In this document: positions 23,728 through 32,360 of the stretch, piece after piece
Numbering within the stretch: position 1 is the stretch's first letter
How the letters are laid out: the number at the start of each line of letters is the position of its first letter
Source of the DNA: an uncultured Ruminococcus sp.
Lineage (GTDB): Bacteria; Bacillota; Clostridia; Oscillospirales; Acutalibacteraceae
Assembly (NCBI GenBank): GCA_902800005.1
Contig: CADCCP010000016.1
Coordinates: 1-36,666, forward strand
Reading direction: 5' to 3'
DNA length: 36,666 nt
Made by a program: the position numbers and the translations under genes
The notes under the pieces: model-generated
Database searches by the model: none
What the model was told of the DNA's origin: nothing
What the model saw: only the letters and a program-made list of their open reading frames with translations

Positions 23728-23760
23728 CCGTGAGGCTGAAAGAAATTTGCATTAAGACGA

Positions 23761-24513
23761 TCATCTTTTTTTCTTTTTGTTGCTTCTTCTGGGAGCGGAG
23801 CTTCTTGCAGGAGCTGCAGCAGGTGCTGCTTCGACGGGAGTTTCCTCTTTCTGACCTTCAGCCAGGAAATTGTATAAAAGAGCCGCCAGCACTGCACCGA
23901 CAAGCGGAGCGATAATGAAGATCCATACATTTGCAAAAGCCGCACCGCCTGCAAATATGGCAGGTCCGAAGCTTCTTGCGGGATTTACTGATGTACCTGT
24001 GAAGTAGATGCCGAAGATATGAACCAGTGTCAGTGTAAGACCGATCACGATACCTGCAACAGCACCATTGGAAATTTTTGAAGTAACACCGAGTATGGCA
24101 AGTACGAATACAAATGTGAGAATGATCTCGATAAAGAGAGTTGCCCAGATGTTGTCGGCGTAGACGGCGTTAGTGCCGAGACCTGTTTTGGTGTCAAAGA
24201 AGAATGTAAGGAAAGCACCGCCGATAATGCCGCCGATGAACTGTGAGCATACATAAGCTGCAAACTCTTTTCCCGTCATCTTTTTACTGACCAACATGGC
24301 GAGAGATACAGCAGGATTGATGTGACAGCCCGAAATATTGCCGATGGAATATGCCATTGCAACGATCACCAGACCGAATGCAAGTGCCGTCATGAGATAT
24401 GCGGCATCAGGACTCATGCCGTTACAGTGAACGACAACAGCCGTTCCGCAGCCGAAAAATACCAGTACAAATGTGCCTATGCACTCAGCGATACATTTTT
24501 GTGTTAAAGTCAT
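23761..24513 (-). CDS. aqpZ: Aquaporin (MIP family, AqpZ-like)
   Basis: A six-helix channel with two half-helix NPA loops: GCHINPAVSLAM and TSVNPARSFGPAIF. HINPA with NPARS resembles AqpZ-type water channels more than GlpF glycerol facilitators, though selectivity cannot be settled by eye. ATG 24513 begins MTLTQKCIAECIGTF, with GGAGG about 10 bases before it; the upstream in-frame extension is non-coding. The C-terminal cytoplasmic tail (about 218-250) is unusual: Glu/Pro/Ala-rich followed by RRSNKKKKR. The gene stands alone, with its own promoter and terminator. Confidence 0.93.
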   Translation of the reverse strand: MTLTQKCIAECIGTFVLVFFGCGTAVVVHCNGMSPDAAYLMTALAFGLVIVAMAYSIGNISGCHINPAVSLAMLVSKKMTGKEFAAYVCSQFIGGIIGGAFLTFFFDTKTGLGTNAVYADNIWATLFIEIILTFVFVLAILGVTSKISNGAVAGIVIGLTLTLVHIFGIYFTGTSVNPARSFGPAIFAGGAAFANVWIFIIAPLVGAVLAALLYNFLAEGQKEETPVEAAPAAAPARSSAPRRSNKKKKR

Positions 24514-24584
24514 AAAAAACCGACCTCCGTTTACAGTAAAATTTCCTCCTCTGCAAAAAATACTTTCAGCCAATGCATAACTTA

Positions 24585-24613
24585 ATTATATATTACAGGA
24601 TTATTTTTTTCAA
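24585..24613 (-). promoter_or_regulatory. Aquaporin promoter, TTGAAA-N17-TATAAT
   Basis: On the minus strand TTGAAA (24608-24613) and a perfect TATAAT (24585-24590) are 17 bases apart, giving a 5' leader of about 65 bases with a second GGAGG-like stretch. Confidence 0.7.
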
Positions 24614-24656
24614 CCATAAATTTTAAATATTATTATAAAATTTATACAAAAAAACG

Positions 24657-24683
24657 AGGAATGGGAAAACATATCCCATTCCT
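24657..24683 (-). terminator. Terminator of the transglutaminase-like gene
   Basis: A perfect 10-bp stem (AGGAATGGGA at 24657-24666 with its complement at 24674-24683) has a 7-base loop and on the minus strand is followed by CG and seven T. Confidence 0.85.
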
Positions 24684-24691
24684 TTGTGCTT

Positions 24692-26377
24692 TTAGTATGT
24701 TCTGAAATTTGATGTACTCCATGTTTCATTATAGATGTACATGGAAGTGCTGTTGGGCTCGAGGCAGTAGAAATAGTGGTTGACATTGCCGCCCCAGCCG
24801 AGATTATCGTTTTCGACCTGAGCATCAAAGATATAATGTCTGCCGTTGATGTTGGCATCCACCCAGTAGTGATTGCCGTAGCCGCCCGCACTCATTCCGA
24901 CAAGACCGTGTACAACGTGTGCATCATAGCCGATCCTCTGCATGACAGCCGCCAGTGTGCAGGCATAGTCATAGCAGTTTCCGAGTCTCTTGACAAGCGT
25001 TGAATAAGCGGATACTACGATAGCTTCATCGTTGTCGGATGCGTAATTCACTCCGTAAACCGGTGAATAGTCATAGCTGATATAAGAATAGTTTACATTT
25101 GTGGCGATCCAGTCAAAGCAGGCTTTCACTTTATGAGCGTTGCTCATTCTCGAATAGAGAATATCACCGAAGATACTGTCGATCTTGTTGTCAAGCAGTG
25201 TGGAATTTGTCTTGACAGGGTTTACTGAGGCAGAGTTGAGAATGTCGTCAGAGGAACTCCATGCATATATCTGCACAGGCTCTTTTACAACGATATTTAC
25301 CGAAGCTGCCTTGTTGTTCGCAGTTCTGAGAGTGATAGTTGCCGAGCCGGGATTTTTTGCTGTAACAAGACCGCTTCCATCGACCTCAGCAATATTTTTG
25401 TTACTGCTTGAATAAGTTATCCTGCTTGTATAGGAGTTGGCAGGTATAGTGTAAACTATCCTGAAAGTGTCATCGATTTCAAGCTCTGCATAAGCCTGTT
25501 TCACGGATATGTATTCGGGAGCTTTTTTGACCGTCACCCTGCAGGTATCCGTCTTTCCATTGAAAGACGTGACCTTCACAGTTACAGTACCGACTTTTTT
25601 GGCGGTTATGTTTCCACGTTTATCACATTCCACAATGCTGCTGTCACTTGATGAATATGTCCTCATGCATGAAGCGGTATTTTCGGATGTATAGGCATGG
25701 AACTGATATTTTTCATTGGGGGTGAGTGTCAGAGACTTCTTTGTCAGCGTGATGTCAGAAGGAGCTTTTTTGACTGTCACCTTGCAGGTATCTGTTTTGC
25801 CGTTGAATATCCTGACGGTAACGGTCGCAGTACCCTCTTTTTTAGCGATCATGTTGCCGTTTCTGTCGAAAGAAACAACGCTGTCATCACTGGAGGAGTA
25901 GCTTCTCACACAGGCTGTCGTATTTGCAGGAACTATCGCATAAAACCTGTAGCTTTCGCCGACACCGACCTCTATGTTATGGCAGTTGAGAGTGACTTTT
26001 GAAGGGGCTTCATTTACCGTTACATAGCACAAGGCTTTTTTGCCGTTGTGGGTGATGGCAGAGATGGTAGCATTTCCGACACCTTTGGCAGTAACTTTGC
26101 CTTTGCCGTCAACATAGGCGACTTTAGCATTGCTTGTCAGCCACAGCACAGACTTATTGGAGGCTGTTTTGGGGAATATCTCCGAAGTCAGATCATAAGT
26201 TTCACCGTTTCCGATGGTTATATCTGTTTTGTTTATAGAAACGCCGTCAGTCGCAATGAATGTAACAGCGGGCTGGGGTGCATAAGCCGTTACCGAATCG
26301 TCAGGCATTACTGAAACCGATGTCATGATAATTGCCGACATAGTGCAGGCTAAAATTCTGTTGCAATTCTTGTTCAT
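24692..26377 (-). CDS. Secreted Ig-like (Big_2) repeat protein with transglutaminase-like domain
   Basis: The 561-residue protein has a signal peptide (about 1-33), then four bacterial Ig-like Big_2 repeats (about 40-355), each with a variant of SSSD..V...GNITAKKVGTATVTV. A C-terminal transglutaminase/protease-like domain follows, with a visible triad: Cys468 in RLGNCYDYACTL, His503 in GNHYWVDA and Asp518 in IFDAQ. It is probably exported and acts on, or binds, cell-surface or matrix proteins. There is no sortase motif, dockerin or membrane anchor, so it may be released. ATG 26377 is chosen because AAGGAATG precedes it and the signal peptide starts there. Substrate unknown. Confidence 0.88.
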   Translation of the reverse strand: MNKNCNRILACTMSAIIMTSVSVMPDDSVTAYAPQPAVTFIATDGVSINKTDITIGNGETYDLTSEIFPKTASNKSVLWLTSNAKVAYVDGKGKVTAKGVGNATISAITHNGKKALCYVTVNEAPSKVTLNCHNIEVGVGESYRFYAIVPANTTACVRSYSSSDDSVVSFDRNGNMIAKKEGTATVTVRIFNGKTDTCKVTVKKAPSDITLTKKSLTLTPNEKYQFHAYTSENTASCMRTYSSSDSSIVECDKRGNITAKKVGTVTVKVTSFNGKTDTCRVTVKKAPEYISVKQAYAELEIDDTFRIVYTIPANSYTSRITYSSSNKNIAEVDGSGLVTAKNPGSATITLRTANNKAASVNIVVKEPVQIYAWSSSDDILNSASVNPVKTNSTLLDNKIDSIFGDILYSRMSNAHKVKACFDWIATNVNYSYISYDYSPVYGVNYASDNDEAIVVSAYSTLVKRLGNCYDYACTLAAVMQRIGYDAHVVHGLVGMSAGGYGNHYWVDANINGRHYIFDAQVENDNLGWGGNVNHYFYCLEPNSTSMYIYNETWSTSNFRTY

Positions 26378-26410
26378 AATTTCATTCCTTTCCGTATCAG
26401 AACAATGACA

Positions 26411-26439
26411 ATTATATAACAAACTTGTAATAATTGCAA
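26411..26439 (-). promoter_or_regulatory. Promoter of the transglutaminase-like gene, TTGCAA-N17-TATAAT
   Basis: On the minus strand TTGCAA (26434-26439) and a perfect TATAAT (26411-26416) are 17 bases apart, about 35 bases before the ATG. Confidence 0.68.
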
Positions 26440-26553
26440 CACCTTTTTAATTTTTTGTGAAACATAGGATATAATGCACAATATAACAAAAATATTTTGT
26501 ATAGTTTGCTTATCAAAACGTAGATCTGATGTAACTTTCGTATATTGTAAGTT

Positions 26554-27465
26554 TCATTGGATAGACCTCAAGAAGTCTGTGAAATATTCGGGCAGGGGGG
26601 CTGAAAATGTCATTATCTCATTGGTATGTGGGTGAGTAAAAGAGATATAGTAAGCGTGGAGACATTGTCCGTTGAGTTTTGTAAGATATTTTTTTCCGCT
26701 GTAAACGGGATCACCTGCAACGGGGTGTCCGATATAAGCCATGTGCACTCTTATCTGATGGGTACGACCTGTTTCAAGAGTGAGTTCCAGATGTGTATAG
26801 CCTTTGTATCTTCCAAGCACTCTGTAATGCGTAACGGCATTCCTTGAATTTTTGAGAGTAACAGCCATTTTTTTACGGTCAGTCGGATGTCTGCCTATGG
26901 GGGCATTGACAGTTCCGCAGTCATCTTTGATATTACCGCATACGACAGCCTGATATTTTCGTGTAAAGGAGTGTTCTTTTATCTGCTGTGCAAGGAGATT
27001 ATGTGCAAAGTCGTTTTTAGCGACTATCAGAAGTCCGCTTGTATCCTTGTCTATTCTGTGGACGATACCGGGACGGATAACGCCGTTAATGCCTGAGAGC
27101 CTGTCACCGCAGTGATACATAAGGGCATTGACAAGAGTACCCGTATAATTGCCAGATGCAGGGTGTACGACCATTCCACGAGGTTTATTCACAATGAGCA
27201 GGTCATCATCTTCATAGACTATATCCAACGGGATATTTTCGGGAAGAGCTTCGCATATTTCGGGTTCGGGCAAATTTACGGTTATCTTGTCACCGACTTT
27301 AATTTTAAGATTTTTATCGGCAGACCTGCCGTTTACGGTCACGCAGTTTTCCGTGATGAGCTTCTGAACGGCTGAACGTGTAAGGGAATCTGTATTTTCT
27401 GCAATATACTTATCTATCCTTTGCTCAGCGGAATTTTCGTCAACTGTCAGATATATTTCATTCAT
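26554..27465 (-). CDS. rluD: RluD-family 23S rRNA pseudouridine synthase
   Basis: The enzyme isomerises uridines in the large-subunit rRNA. An N-terminal S4 RNA-binding domain (IDKYIAENTDSLTRSAVQKL) precedes the catalytic domain with the signature PGIVHRIDKDTSGLLIVAK, where the Asp of HRID is catalytic, and GRTHQIRVHMAYIGHPV. The 303 residues are normal. Its ATG overlaps the end of lspA by 8 bases, a conserved lspA-rluD pairing in Firmicutes. It is the last gene of the minus-strand division-cluster operon. No strong terminator is obvious after it; only a weak ACAAAA/TTTTGT hairpin lies near 26490. Confidence 0.93.
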   Translation of the reverse strand: MNEIYLTVDENSAEQRIDKYIAENTDSLTRSAVQKLITENCVTVNGRSADKNLKIKVGDKITVNLPEPEICEALPENIPLDIVYEDDDLLIVNKPRGMVVHPASGNYTGTLVNALMYHCGDRLSGINGVIRPGIVHRIDKDTSGLLIVAKNDFAHNLLAQQIKEHSFTRKYQAVVCGNIKDDCGTVNAPIGRHPTDRKKMAVTLKNSRNAVTHYRVLGRYKGYTHLELTLETGRTHQIRVHMAYIGHPVAGDPVYSGKKYLTKLNGQCLHAYYISFTHPHTNEIMTFSAPLPEYFTDFLRSIQ

Positions 27466-27925
27466 GCTGATTTCCTTTCATGCCGGCGATGACGGACACT
27501 GCAAGCAAAAATGCACCTATCGTCACGCAGTAATCTGCAAAGTTGCATACAGGCGGAAAAAATGAAAGTGACAGATAGTCGATCACAAACCCCCTGAAAA
27601 CACGGTCTATAAGATTTCCTATACCTCCGCCGATAATGAGAGCGGAAGCAATATAAAAAAGTTTGCCCGTGAAAGTTTTTTTGACTATCATGTAAATAAA
27701 AACGCCTATCAAAGCAACGGTCAGTAAAGAGAATATCCAAAACATTCCCTGAAACATACCGAAAGCAATACCTCTGTTTTCGACATAGACGAGTGAAAAC
27801 AGTCCGTCAATTACAGATACCTGTCCGACAGGTGCGAGGTCATGCAGGATAAAATATTTTATCACCTGATCGATGACCGCAAGAACTGCCGAACATACAA
27901 GAATAATGGTAAGAGTAAACGCCAA
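27458..27925 (-). CDS. lspA: Lipoprotein signal peptidase (signal peptidase II)
   Basis: LspA cleaves signal peptides of diacylated prolipoproteins such as the lipoprotein encoded at 10.7 kb. Four transmembrane helices are visible, with the conserved VENRGIAFG and the catalytic aspartates in GGIGNLIDRVFRGFVIDYL and NFADYCVTIG. Start choice matters: the frame is open from 28012, but residues before the first helix would be translated from a heptamer repeat. TTG 27925 is preferred because GGAGAGG lies 8 bases upstream; GTG 27934 is too close to it. This gives 155 residues, normal for the family. It overlaps rluD by 8 bases. Confidence 0.92.
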   Translation of the reverse strand: MAFTLTIILVCSAVLAVIDQVIKYFILHDLAPVGQVSVIDGLFSLVYVENRGIAFGMFQGMFWIFSLLTVALIGVFIYMIVKKTFTGKLFYIASALIIGGGIGNLIDRVFRGFVIDYLSLSFFPPVCNFADYCVTIGAFLLAVSVIAGMKGNQHE

Positions 27926-27948
27926 AATAAACACCTCTCCAAAAAAGT

Positions 27949-28015
27949 GTGAAGAGTGGAGAGTGAAGAGTGGAGTCTTTTTCTTCTCCACTCTCCACTC
28001 TCCAAACTCCACTCT
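27949..28015. repeat. Inverted pair of RAGAGTG heptamer tracts
   Basis: Three AAGAGTG/GAGAGTG units (27951-27975) face a reverse-complement tract (27984-28015) across about 10 bases, so RNA from either strand would form a long hairpin. It fills the divIVA-lspA gap. Confidence 0.85.
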
Positions 28016-28023
28016 GTTAAAAT

Positions 28024-28824
28024 TCAGCCTTTTTCATTGATATAGTTGATCTTCAGCCCGTCAAATTTCTGTGACACGCCTGTTGAGTTGAATACCACTT
28101 CATCTTCGGAAATTTCTTCTTTTTTGCCGTCGCCGGTCTCAACAGTTATATGGCGTTTGCCGTTCTTTTTTTGTATCTTTACATTGTCGGCATCTTTTTT
28201 GATCTTCTCAACGACTGTATCAGCCGTGAGGGGCTTTTCTGTGGGATAGTTCTCATTCATGCTTTCCTGATACTTCCTGCATTCCTCGCCGCAGGGGAGA
28301 CCTTCGGTGAATTCGATCTGCTTTTTGTACATTTCAAGCAGTTTTTCACGGAATTTGACGGATTCGTCCTGAAGTACAGATATATATACTTTCTGATCTT
28401 CAATGATCCTGTTGTTTTCCTCAACGCACTGTGCAGAGCTTGAAAGGGCGTTGTCAAGTATGATCCTTGCCTTTTCGCCTGCCTCATAGAGATTTTTATC
28501 GGCGGTTTTCTGCGATTCCTCAACGATCTTGTTTGACTTCTCGACAGCCTCGCTCATAATCTTTTCGGCTTTGGAAGAAGCGTCTTTCATGAGATTTTTC
28601 GCAGCGATCTCGGCAGTTATTATGGCATTCTGCACGCTGTCGGCTTTTTCCTCATGCACTCTGAGCTGTTCTTCCAACTCGGCTATCTTCTTTTCAAGAC
28701 CTTTTACCGTTTCTGTCACTTCGTCTGCAAAGTTGTCAACATCGCTGCATATATATCCTCTTGCAGTAGAAAAGCGTGGCACTTCCCTGAAACTGATATT
28801 TTCTATCTCATGTAATGTAAGCAT
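28024..28824 (-). CDS. divIVA: DivIVA domain cell-division/polarity protein
   Basis: The 266-residue protein begins with the DivIVA membrane-binding domain (MLTLHEIENISFREVPRFSTARGY) and has a long coiled coil (about 30-160), typical of proteins that mark negatively curved membrane at septa and poles. The C-terminal third is charged and includes a short PCGEECRKY segment and a GKRHITVETGDGKKEE stretch not recognised as a domain. It lies 35 bases after sepF in the usual ylm division cluster order. The intervening ylmG and ylmH genes, common in relatives, are absent. Confidence 0.88.
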   Translation of the reverse strand: MLTLHEIENISFREVPRFSTARGYICSDVDNFADEVTETVKGLEKKIAELEEQLRVHEEKADSVQNAIITAEIAAKNLMKDASSKAEKIMSEAVEKSNKIVEESQKTADKNLYEAGEKARIILDNALSSSAQCVEENNRIIEDQKVYISVLQDESVKFREKLLEMYKKQIEFTEGLPCGEECRKYQESMNENYPTEKPLTADTVVEKIKKDADNVKIQKKNGKRHITVETGDGKKEEISEDEVVFNSTGVSQKFDGLKINYINEKG

Positions 28825-28859
28825 CAGAACCGTCCTTTCCGCTCATTATTGATGTACTG

Positions 28860-29339
28860 TCAGAAGTAGACATTGTCGCTTTCGACTTCGTCCATAAGGT
28901 CGTCACCTGTAATGTCAACATGACTGGGCATTACGATATATGTATCTTCAGCGACTCTGCTGATCTTGCCCTGATGAGCGTATGCAACACCGCCCAAAAA
29001 GTCGATAATCCTCTTTGCAACATCTTTATTTGTCTGTTCCATGTTGAGAATAAGGGTATCCTTCTGGATAAATCTGTCAGCCATCGTTGTAACGTCCTTA
29101 TCAAAAGTTTCGGGCTTGAAAAGAACAAAGTGAACTTTATTATCATCGCCCTGAACTGTCACTGAAGCTGCATCTGTATTATCAGCAGGTTCTGCACTGC
29201 CGCCATCGTTGTTTTGATCGTTGTTTTCGGGAGCAGCCTCCTGTGTTTCTTCCTCGTTCTCATAGAAATCTTCATAATCCATATTTTCTTCCTCCTCAGG
29301 CTGTTTCATCATATTTCCGAATTTTTCTCTCCAACCCAT
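28860..29339 (-). CDS. sepF: Cell division protein SepF
   Basis: SepF links FtsZ to the membrane and helps shape the septum. The N-terminal amphipathic membrane anchor is MGWREKFGNMM. A long acidic linker follows (about 15-70). The folded C-terminal domain (about 75-155) has VHFVLFKPETFDKDVTTMAD, ILNMEQTNKDVAKRIIDFLGG and the conserved AHQGKISRVAEDTYIVMP. ATG 29339 is preferred because GGAGGA lies about 9 bases before it and the anchor begins there. The 159 residues are typical. Confidence 0.95.
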   Translation of the reverse strand: MGWREKFGNMMKQPEEEENMDYEDFYENEEETQEAAPENNDQNNDGGSAEPADNTDAASVTVQGDDNKVHFVLFKPETFDKDVTTMADRFIQKDTLILNMEQTNKDVAKRIIDFLGGVAYAHQGKISRVAEDTYIVMPSHVDITGDDLMDEVESDNVYF

Positions 29340-29376
29340 AACATTTATCCTCCAAAATACTTTTTTAAAAAACAAG

Positions 29377-30102
29377 TTACCTGTAAATCCTCGAACCGAA
29401 CAGGCGTGAACCTATCCTCACCATGTTCGCCCCGCAAAGCACAGCTTCCTCGTAATCATCGGACATTCCCATTGAAAGATAGTCCATATATACATTATCC
29501 GATTTTTTCGACGAAATGTCAATAAATAATTTGTACATCTTATCAAAAAATTTACAAACTTCGATTTTTTTCTCACATACAGGCGGTATCGTCATTAAAC
29601 CTCTTATTTGTATGTTTGGCATGGCAGAGACTTTTTCGATAAGTTCATCAAGTTCTTCTTCAAGTACGCCTGATTTGTTTTCCTCTCTGCCGATGTTGAC
29701 TTCAAGGAGAATGTTTGATACAAGAGAATTTTTGATGCTCTGCTTTGATATTTCATTGGCAAGCTTTACACTGTCAACAGACTGTATCATGGAAACTTTA
29801 TCTATTATCTGTCTGACCTTGTTTGTCTGAAGATGACCGATAAACTGAAGGTCACAGTTTTTGAGGTCATATTCGTCATACTTGGACAGAAGTTCCTGTA
29901 CCTTGTTTTCGCCTATGTATCTCAGACCGAGAGAGACGGCATGGTTTATAACAGCAGGTTCTACTGTTTTGGTTGCTGCAAGGAATGTTATATCTTCATA
30001 TTTTCTGCCCGATTTTTCGGCAGCCCTTGCGATATTTTCCGTTATTTCAAAATAGTTCTTTTTTACATCATCAAGAACTTCGCTGAATGATCTTTCCATC
30101 AT
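29377..30102 (-). CDS. yggS: YggS-family PLP homeostasis protein
   Basis: A fold-type III PLP-binding protein (COG0325) involved in pyridoxal phosphate and amino-acid homeostasis rather than a known reaction. Lys45 in FLAATKTVEP binds PLP. YIGENKVQELLSKYD, FIGHLQTNKVR, GLMTIPP and SMGMSDDYEEAVLCGANMVRIGS are family motifs. ATG 30102 (or 30099) is chosen because AAGGAG precedes it by about 9 bases; the gene then overlaps the end of the HlyD-like gene by 32 bases. It sits directly before sepF, the conserved Gram-positive position. Confidence 0.94.
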   Translation of the reverse strand: MMERSFSEVLDDVKKNYFEITENIARAAEKSGRKYEDITFLAATKTVEPAVINHAVSLGLRYIGENKVQELLSKYDEYDLKNCDLQFIGHLQTNKVRQIIDKVSMIQSVDSVKLANEISKQSIKNSLVSNILLEVNIGREENKSGVLEEELDELIEKVSAMPNIQIRGLMTIPPVCEKKIEVCKFFDKMYKLFIDISSKKSDNVYMDYLSMGMSDDYEEAVLCGANMVRIGSRLFGSRIYR

Positions 30103-31390
30103 AAAGATTTGCTCCTTCCGTGACCATTCGGTCATATATCTGTAATATATCGGTATTGTCGGCAATATCCTTGTCTTCGACATAGATATCGCTGATAACA
30201 TAGTCTTCTCCTGCATATATGGGTTTTATCTGTCTGAAAGAGATCTCGCTGCCGATCCTCACATAAACGCCGGAGGTAGTTTTTTCTTCGGTTTTCTTAT
30301 TGCCTTCCTTGTCGGTGGAGGTGTATTTCAGCGTTTTTTCATGTACTGCCGTTTTCGGCACATATATCCCCGTATAGTCGTCAAGCAGCAGCGATATATC
30401 CTCATTTCTGATATTAGGCATTTGTTCGTTCATATACGTTCCCTTGACGATGACAAGAGAACTGCCCGATTTGTCAGGCTGGTTTATGCACTCAAGTTCG
30501 ACAGGTATATTATCATTCGATACCACAGGGATATTTACTTTCAGATATGCCGCATTTTTTATTCTTAAAGTATCCTGCTCACTGACCTCAAACAAGATGT
30601 ACCAATAAACCTTGTCGATTATCTTTCCGATGACATTCTTGGAAACATTTTTTTTCTTTATATTGCCCTCTGCCAATGTTCCGGGCATAAGTTCCTTCAG
30701 CTTTGATACATCAAAAGTTTGTTCATAGCCGTCTGTATGGCGGGAAAAGTAGCCTGATACAGGTGCAGAGATACCATTGTTTTTCTGAACGGATTTATCG
30801 GAATTTTTTATCTCTTCCATTCTCTCTTTTATCTCATTGATCTTTTCCTGATAGCTTACTGCTTTTTCCGTAATGAGCTGTCTTTCATTGATGGCATAGA
30901 GTATGTCATCAATATTTTCGTCTGCAAGTTTAAGGTCGCCTTCATTTATGTTGATATTGGATCGGCAGAGCAGATTGTTGACAGTCTTGTCTATTTCATC
31001 AGGTGTCTGTGTAAAAGTACCGATATTTTTTTCAAGCTGTTCCAGTGAGGCGAGTTTCTTTGCAAGTTCATCAAGTTCCTTTTTCTTGCCCGACAGACTT
31101 GCACTTTCAAAAATATCAGCGATATTCTCGTTTTTAGAGACCTTGTCACCGTCAGACACCGTGTATGAGATGACACCGTTTTCCTTGTATTCGACATATT
31201 TTTCGCTTCTTACGATGTAAGCATTGACATCTATCGAATCATATACGGTCGTCTGGACAGCACCGATCGTTTTTACCTGAGTAAAGCCCGCCCTGCACAG
31301 CACATATACCGCATAGGCAATTATCAGTACAGTGATAACTGCTGCTGTCACTCTTTTCACTATCACTATATTCTTTTTTTTTGTTTCCAT
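30071..31390 (-). CDS. HlyD-like membrane-anchored adaptor protein
   Basis: The 439-residue protein has a short cytoplasmic N-terminus, one transmembrane helix (about 12-33), then an external region with a barrel-sandwich (lipoyl-like) half around GVISYTVSDGDKVSKNENIA, a coiled-coil segment (about 100-200) and a second half around NGISAPVSGYFSRHTDGYEQ. This is the layout of HlyD/periplasmic adaptor proteins, but no transporter gene is beside it. It lies between miaA and yggS-sepF-divIVA, where clostridial genomes often have such a gene, suggesting an envelope or division role (inference). ATG 31390 is chosen because GGGAG lies 10 bases upstream. Confidence 0.8.
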   Translation of the reverse strand: METKKKNIVIVKRVTAAVITVLIIAYAVYVLCRAGFTQVKTIGAVQTTVYDSIDVNAYIVRSEKYVEYKENGVISYTVSDGDKVSKNENIADIFESASLSGKKKELDELAKKLASLEQLEKNIGTFTQTPDEIDKTVNNLLCRSNININEGDLKLADENIDDILYAINERQLITEKAVSYQEKINEIKERMEEIKNSDKSVQKNNGISAPVSGYFSRHTDGYEQTFDVSKLKELMPGTLAEGNIKKKNVSKNVIGKIIDKVYWYILFEVSEQDTLRIKNAAYLKVNIPVVSNDNIPVELECINQPDKSGSSLVIVKGTYMNEQMPNIRNEDISLLLDDYTGIYVPKTAVHEKTLKYTSTDKEGNKKTEEKTTSGVYVRIGSEISFRQIKPIYAGEDYVISDIYVEDKDIADNTDILQIYDRMVTEGANLYDGKIIQRSS

Positions 31391-31430
31391 TCCTTCACTC
31401 TCCCTTTTCACTAATTCTATCACGATACCG

Positions 31431-32360
31431 TCACTTTGTAAACCTTGAAGATAAAATTTTTTCGGCTTCCGCAAAAACGTCTTTACATCTGTCTGCATAT
31501 ATCCAATTTATATACTCATCTTTCTTGAACCATGTCAACTGTCTTTTTGCATAGTTCCTTGTGACCTGTTTCAGACGTTCCACAGCTTCATCAAGTGACA
31601 TTTCCCCGTCAAGATACGGTTTCAATTCTTTATAGCCTATTGCACCTGCTGCAGTTTTTCCCTTGTGTTCCCTGTAAAATTCCCTTGCTTCATCGAGCAG
31701 TCCCATTTCAAGCATGACATCAACTCTGAGATCTATCCTGTCATACAGCTTTTGTCTGTCGGCAAATGTCAAGCCTATGACCGTCCAGTCATACGGTGAC
31801 GGGGTATTCTTTGAATCTCTGATATGCTCCGACATGGTTCTTCCTGTCGTTTTATATATCTCGATAGCTCTTATAATACGCTTATTATTGGACGGGTGCA
31901 ATGTCTTTGCAGTTTCCTCGTCAAACTCTGCAAGTTCCTTTAAAAGCACCTCTCCGCCTTCTTTTTCATATCGGGCATTGAGTTCATCTCTCAGTTTTTC
32001 ATTCGGATCATGCGGCGAAAATCTGACATTTTCAACCAGTGAACGTATATATAGCCCGGTGCCTCCGCATACGACAGGCACTTTGCCACGTAAGAGAATA
32101 TCATTTATTTTTTCTTTTGCCATGTCAACGTACTGCGACACGGAAAATGTTTCTTCAGGCGAAAGAAAATCCATCAAATGATGGGGGATACCGCACATTT
32201 CTTCTTTTGACGGCTTGGCAGTTGCTATGTTCATGCCCTTGTATATCTGCATGGAATCAGCTGACACGACCTCACCGTCATATTTCTGTGCGATTTTTAT
32301 TGAAAGGGATGTTTTGCCTGAAGCAGTTGCCCCTGCTATAACTATTACCTTGTTATCCAT
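31431..32360 (-). CDS. miaA: tRNA dimethylallyltransferase MiaA
   Basis: MiaA adds a dimethylallyl group to N6 of A37 in tRNAs that read codons starting with U. The P-loop AGATASGKTSLSIKIA, the DSMQIYKGM motif, GGTGLYIRSLVE and AIGYKELKPYLDGE are all conserved. The 309 residues match the family. The ATG overlaps the end of udp by 8 bases, and the next gene starts about 40 bases on, so it belongs to the long minus-strand operon. Confidence 0.97.
   Translation of the reverse strand: MDNKVIVIAGATASGKTSLSIKIAQKYDGEVVSADSMQIYKGMNIATAKPSKEEMCGIPHHLMDFLSPEETFSVSQYVDMAKEKINDILLRGKVPVVCGGTGLYIRSLVENVRFSPHDPNEKLRDELNARYEKEGGEVLLKELAEFDEETAKTLHPSNNKRIIRAIEIYKTTGRTMSEHIRDSKNTPSPYDWTVIGLTFADRQKLYDRIDLRVDVMLEMGLLDEAREFYREHKGKTAAGAIGYKELKPYLDGEMSLDEAVERLKQVTRNYAKRQLTWFKKDEYINWIYADRCKDVFAEAEKILSSRFTK

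Noticed and set aside
27926-28012. Extended N-terminus of LspA (starting MEFGEWRVEKKK)
   Set aside because: The extra residues are encoded by the heptamer repeat; a TTG start at 27925 with GGAGAGG at the correct distance gives the normal family length.
31391-31498. Upstream extension of the HlyD-like frame into miaA
   Set aside because: The residues are out-of-frame miaA sequence; ATG 31390 has a good ribosome binding site and starts the cytoplasmic tail before the single membrane helix.
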